Source: Euperipatoides rowelli (lineage: Eukaryota; Onychophora; Udeonychophora; Euonychophora; Peripatopsidae). Taken from it: a stretch of 10,380 bases of DNA. Positions 7,480 through 10,380 of this stretch are shown here, piece by piece. The DNA is taken from assembly GCA_003024985.2 (NCBI GenBank), contig PXIH01S0005090.1; one strand, given 5' to 3'. The translations under genes were made by a program, and so were the position numbers. Each line of letters starts with the position of its first letter. Within the stretch, counting starts at the first letter, position 1. The notes below the pieces were generated by a model. The model saw only the letters and a program-made list of their open reading frames with translations, was not told where the DNA came from and made no database searches.

Positions 7480-8950
7480 TTTTATTATTATAGTTACTGT
7501 ACGTATATATTTATTTCACAAAATTAATTAACATAATATTAATATAACAAATATGATTTTCTTTTAGTTCCTTTGCCTAAAAATTTGGATTAGGAACTAT
7601 TACATAGTAATAAATTATTAAAATAAGAGCTACAGTATATAACATATTCTAAATAGCATTTCCTTAATTATTTATAATCTTTAACACATTCATTATTGGT
7701 GATCTACTAAATCTAACATTTTTGATTCTGATTCAGGAAAATTATAATTATTTTCAAACCCCTAGTATTTATTCCTGATAATTGATAGTTTGTAGGTAAC
7801 AAAAATTTAGGAAATATAATAAAAAATTGTTTGGAAAACTTTATAATGGCTTTTATTCTTCTGCTCATTGTAATAGCAATGTTTGCTTTGATGAGCTTCA
7901 CATGGCTGTGTGTTGTTTCTGAAGCATTTTTTAGAAAAATATGAATATTAATATAAAATAGATTAAAAAACGTAATATTTTTATAGTCTTTTGTTAGTGC
8001 CTATCCGTATAGGCCTAACTTTTAATTGATGATTCTAAATGTGATTTTTGTTTAGTTATTGCCTATTGATTATTGTCATAGGATCGTAGTGAGCATCTTT
8101 TCTTTCAATACTTTCAAAGCTTAGTTAAATTTTTATTCCAAAACCTTTAAGGAACAAAAATATACCATTCTCAATTTTTTATGCAGTACGTTTAATTTTG
8201 ATTGCTCGTGCTTTAAGGTTTAAAATTTTTGATTCCCCCCCCCCCCCTCTTTTTATTTCTTGAAGTAAAGTATTTAAGGGACTATTTTATTATTTTATGA
8301 TATCTATACCTGAAAAATTATGTCATTTCATCCATTAATCAGTTTTTTGTATTGTTTTATTTCGGTTTAACGTATGAAGTAATAAAAATTTATTCAATAC
8401 AATACTAAAAGTCAAATTTTTAATATTTTCGTAATATTAATAAAATAGTTTTAAAGTTAAATGTCTGGAGATGCTACGTTTAGCGCTGAGAGATGCTTCT
8501 TAGAGTTGACCCTCCCTAGTCATCTTTAACGAGTTTATCCCTCCATAGATATTACTATCAAAAATCCATATAACACTATTTAATCATATAAAATATTATT
8601 TACATACGGTTTCAAATCTAAATTTATTTGAAATATTATATCAAAAGCTCATTCACTATAAAAATAACTTACTGTGGCAAAAATGTCCTCCGGTAAAATG
8701 TTAAATTTTTCCGAAATAAAATAAAATGTCCTTTTAAATTGGAAATGAATTGTCTTGTGAATAAAGATAAGTCTTTATCAATGTTTTTCACTAGCTTCCT
8801 ACTGAGTGAGCTCTAAAACACTTGTCGTATGGTGATTCCCAGCTTATAAAGATGCAATCCAGCACAGACTTGTGTGTGCGATCCAGCGATGGAATAATAA
8901 AAAAAACATCTCTTGACTTTAGACTTTCAATCTCACGGACGGATTAAAAA
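7480..8950. other. AT-rich intergenic stretch without supported genes
   Basis: A run of 13 C lies at 8235-8247, and two near-identical 11-mers lie at 8853-8863 (TGCAATCCAGC) and 8877-8887 (TGCGATCCAGC). A minus-strand 62-codon frame at 7713-7901 is Ile/Lys-rich and looks like chance. I see no RNA gene here. Confidence 0.55.
8235..8247. repeat. Poly-C tract (13 C)
   Basis: A homopolymer of 13 C bordered by AT-rich sequence. Its length is prone to sequencing and slippage error. Confidence 0.95.
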
Positions 8951-8955
8951 AGTTT

Positions 8956-9345
8956 GGGCGCCACTATAAGAACTCTAGCCTCCAGGGGGTCTCTGTTGTA
9001 ACAGAATGTGAAATTATGCACAGCGGAAAGGATAATAATGTTAAAACTGGCGGTATAATTTGCTACTTCTGTGCAATGGTTTGCTGTGGGACAGTTATGC
9101 TTGAAGAAAGACTGGAAACATATTGTAAATGAAGCTCTGTTTATTATATAGTAAATAAAACTTCTCTATAGGTAAGTATTACCGACTAGCTAACTGGCTA
9201 GCCGGCATACTAGAAATGATAAACAAATAATACAGAAGTCCATGGACTGGACATACTTTGGAGAGCAGGTAGTCACCTAATGATGGTGGCTACCATTCTC
9301 AAAGGTAGAAGGAATAAAGGAGAAGCCTTTTATAAGTACAAAGTT
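8956..9345 (-). mobile_element. Possible minus-strand LTR retrotransposon remnant (5' LTR and primer-binding site)
   Basis: Read on the minus strand, TGGCGCCCAAAC (about 8967-8956) begins like the tRNA-Lys primer-binding site used by many gypsy-type retroelements. To its right in + coordinates, the same strand carries AATAAA near 9141 and TATAAAAGGC near 9333-9324, in the order expected for U3, R and U5. The segment just before the primer site is locally GC-rich. Against the idea: the usual ...CA end directly before the primer site is missing, no second LTR is found in the window, and no gag or pol frame follows to the left. It may be a decayed fragment or a coincidence of motifs. Confidence 0.28.
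9182..9205. repeat. Hairpin with 9-bp arms (one mismatch)
   Basis: CCGACTAGC (9182-9190) pairs with GCTAGCCGG (9197-9205) around the loop TAACTG, with one mismatched pair. It lies 10 bases after a donor-like AG-GTAAGT near 9171, but no exon could be supported there. Confidence 0.5.
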
Positions 9346-9367
9346 AATTATACAGTATGTATAATTA
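9345..9367. repeat. Perfect 10-bp palindrome with 3-base loop
   Basis: TAATTATACA (9345-9354), then GTA, then TGTATAATTA (9358-9367). It is a perfect inverted repeat in AT-rich DNA and could be a fold-back remnant or a dimeric protein-binding site. Confidence 0.6.
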
Positions 9368-9520
9368 GTAAATTAGCATAGATTCCAAAGTTAGAACATC
9401 CGTGACGCAATTACTAATTAAAGTAAACACATCACGGGTGAAAGCAAAACATATGGAATGTACGAGTAAATGTAAACAAATAATATAATTTAGAAATATA
9501 CAGCAACTAAAACTATTATA

Positions 9521-9902
9521 TTATAAGCTAAACGGATCATCATTCTGTATATAGGGGTGCAAAATATTTTCAGGCAAATAATTTTCTCCAGAACATTGGA
9601 TATTTTTGCAAAAATATCCCCGTGATAACGTAACCGCATTACTCAATTCAAGGAGTGGGACATATATATCTTGGCCACAAATGAAAGACGATAGAGGGAG
9701 GGGAAAAGTTAGCCAAAATGATTTTAGCACTAATTGGGGTGGGGTGGGGATTGATAATATGCATGCTAACTTACTTGTGATGAAAGGTTCTGGAAAGGTG
9801 TGTAAAATTGAAAAAGGTAAAATTGTGACAAGTTGTGATAGGAAAGGGAGGTCATCAATATATGACATCATACTTTTAAAAAATATTCTTAAGCTTTCAT
9901 AA
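9521..9902. other. Locus open on both strands, coding status unclear
   Basis: Overlapping frames stay open for 116 codons on the minus strand (9521-9871) and for 98 codons on the + strand (9606-9902, TTG start). The + frame is rich in Gly, Lys, Arg, Asp and Ser (for example GRGKVSQNDF and KGSGKVCKIEKGK), more protein-like than the Leu/Pro/Ile-rich minus frame. The stretch is less AT-rich than its surroundings. No family motif, splice pattern or promoter is recognised. It could be a fragment of a mobile element or a chance opening. Confidence 0.25.
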
Positions 9903-10265
9903 ATGTTAAAAAGTTGGCATTTTTATTTTGTGTTTTGTTCTAAATTAAAATTATAACTTAAATTACATTTTTTTAATTATTTGGTATGATGTGACAAAAC
10001 AAACTGGAGTAGAAAACGAGGCACTTTATGAATGGGTTTATATGTGTAAAATTATGAAAAATGTGGGACATCATTTAAGCCTAGCACACACTAGGAGAAT
10101 TTTAATTTGAAGCATCGAAGAATTGTACTTCGAAGGTAAATACTCTCGTGTCTGTCAAAATACTTTAGAGAAAACCAGACTTCGAAGAGAACTCTTTCAT
10201 CACTTTCAAAAGTAGAACCCAGGTCTAGTTTTTGAATTCTTTCTCCTCAAAGTCTAAATTTGCAG

Positions 10266-10270
10266 CCAAT
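10266..10270 (+). promoter_or_regulatory. CCAAT box
   Basis: CCAAT in the context GCAGCCAATCACC, 49 bases upstream of the ATG at 10319. This would be a typical NF-Y site if the promoter is real. Confidence 0.45.
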
Positions 10271-10285
10271 CACCGACTATGAGAA

Positions 10286-10291
10286 CACGTG
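10286..10291 (+). promoter_or_regulatory. Palindromic E-box CACGTG
   Basis: CACGTG in the context GAACACGTGACTT, the class bound by Myc/Max, USF or similar bHLH factors. It lies 28 bases before the start codon. Confidence 0.45.
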
Positions 10292-10318
10292 ACTTGACTT
10301 TACTTACTAAAAAAACTA

Positions 10319-10380
10319 ATGGCGGCCACTCGCTTCAACAAAAACTGGAATGATGATGAAATATCACTATTAATTCAAGA
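10319..10380 (+). CDS. Start of a Myb/SANT-like DNA-binding protein (truncated by window edge)
   Basis: The frame opens with ATG GCG GCC at 10319 and stays open for 20 codons to the edge. Residues 10-19 (WNDDEISLLI) have the tryptophan, acidic cluster and hydrophobic spacing of the first helix of Myb/SANT-like (trihelix or MADF-related) DNA-binding domains, close to the N-terminus as usual in that family. Basic residues precede it (RFNK). The promoter-like CCAAT and E-box elements just upstream, and the local rise in GC around the ATG, support a true gene start. Such proteins are either cellular regulators or the second protein of PIF/Harbinger transposons. With only 20 residues visible the family call is tentative. 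Confidence 0.5.
   Translation, partial: MAATRFNKNWNDDEISLLIQ

Larger units (their letters stand above)
10077..10318 (+). promoter_or_regulatory. Candidate promoter or transposon left end upstream of the Myb-like start
   Basis: A CCAAT box (10266-10270) and an E-box CACGTG (10286-10291) lie 49 and 28 bases before the ATG at 10319. Farther up, ACTTCGAAG occurs at 10127-10135 and 10179-10187, and a small inverted repeat CCTAG...CTAGG sits at about 10080-10095 within CACACTAGGAGAA. CACACTAG-like ends next to a TTAA are reminiscent of PIF/Harbinger termini, but the matching right end lies outside the window. The ATGGCGGC at the start codon is also the core of YY1/TISU elements, which are often found in genes with short 5' UTRs. 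Confidence 0.4.

Noticed and set aside
7713-7901. 62-codon minus-strand frame
   Set aside because: Ile/Lys/Phe-rich as expected from AT-rich DNA, with no motif or context.
1-10380. CRISPR arrays, tRNA or rRNA genes
   Set aside because: No regularly spaced identical repeats and no tRNA box A/B pair or rRNA-like sequence were seen on either strand.

Overview
The window looks like AT-rich nuclear DNA from an animal, probably an aquatic invertebrate. I infer this from long microsatellites, GT-AG introns, two short non-autonomous hAT transposons with 8-bp target-site duplications, and low gene density. I see no bacterial gene organisation, no rRNA or tRNA gene and no CRISPR array. The species cannot be named from the sequence alone.

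Layout. 1-70 is a TA then GA microsatellite. 228-289 may be a small terminal exon of a gene that starts to the left. 461-573 is an AAT microsatellite. 1032-1310 is a reading frame broken by two TGA codons, probably a decayed coding fragment, lying among short inverted repeats. 1437-1818 is a clear hAT-type MITE that has inserted inside an older fold-back sequence (arms 1185-1203 and 1825-1843).

The best-supported gene is on the + strand. Its last two coding exons are 3756-3966 and 4877-4961. They are joined by a 910-bp GTAAGT...CTACAG intron with matching splice phase, and they end in TAG followed by AATAAA signals. They encode the C-terminal end of a membrane protein that I cannot identify firmly. 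The upstream exons were not found and may lie outside the window.

Downstream is mostly repeat-rich intergenic DNA. It holds a dispersed repeat pair (5324-5373 and 7400-7477), a C-rich block with a G-quadruplex motif on the minus strand, and a second hAT MITE (6755-7097) with Charlie/SPIN-like ends. There is also a possible minus-strand LTR remnant: a tRNA-Lys-like primer-binding motif at 8956-8967, a poly(A) signal near 9141 and a TATA box near 9330.

The last 62 bases start a new + strand gene (10319 onward). Its first 20 residues have the tryptophan-acidic spacing of a Myb/SANT-like DNA-binding domain. Upstream are a CCAAT box, a CACGTG E-box and repeated ACTTCGAAG motifs. Together these may mark a regulatory gene or the left end of a PIF/Harbinger-type transposon. 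I found no convincing new multi-gene system. The most informative signals are the transposon structures, the two-exon gene end and the right-edge start.
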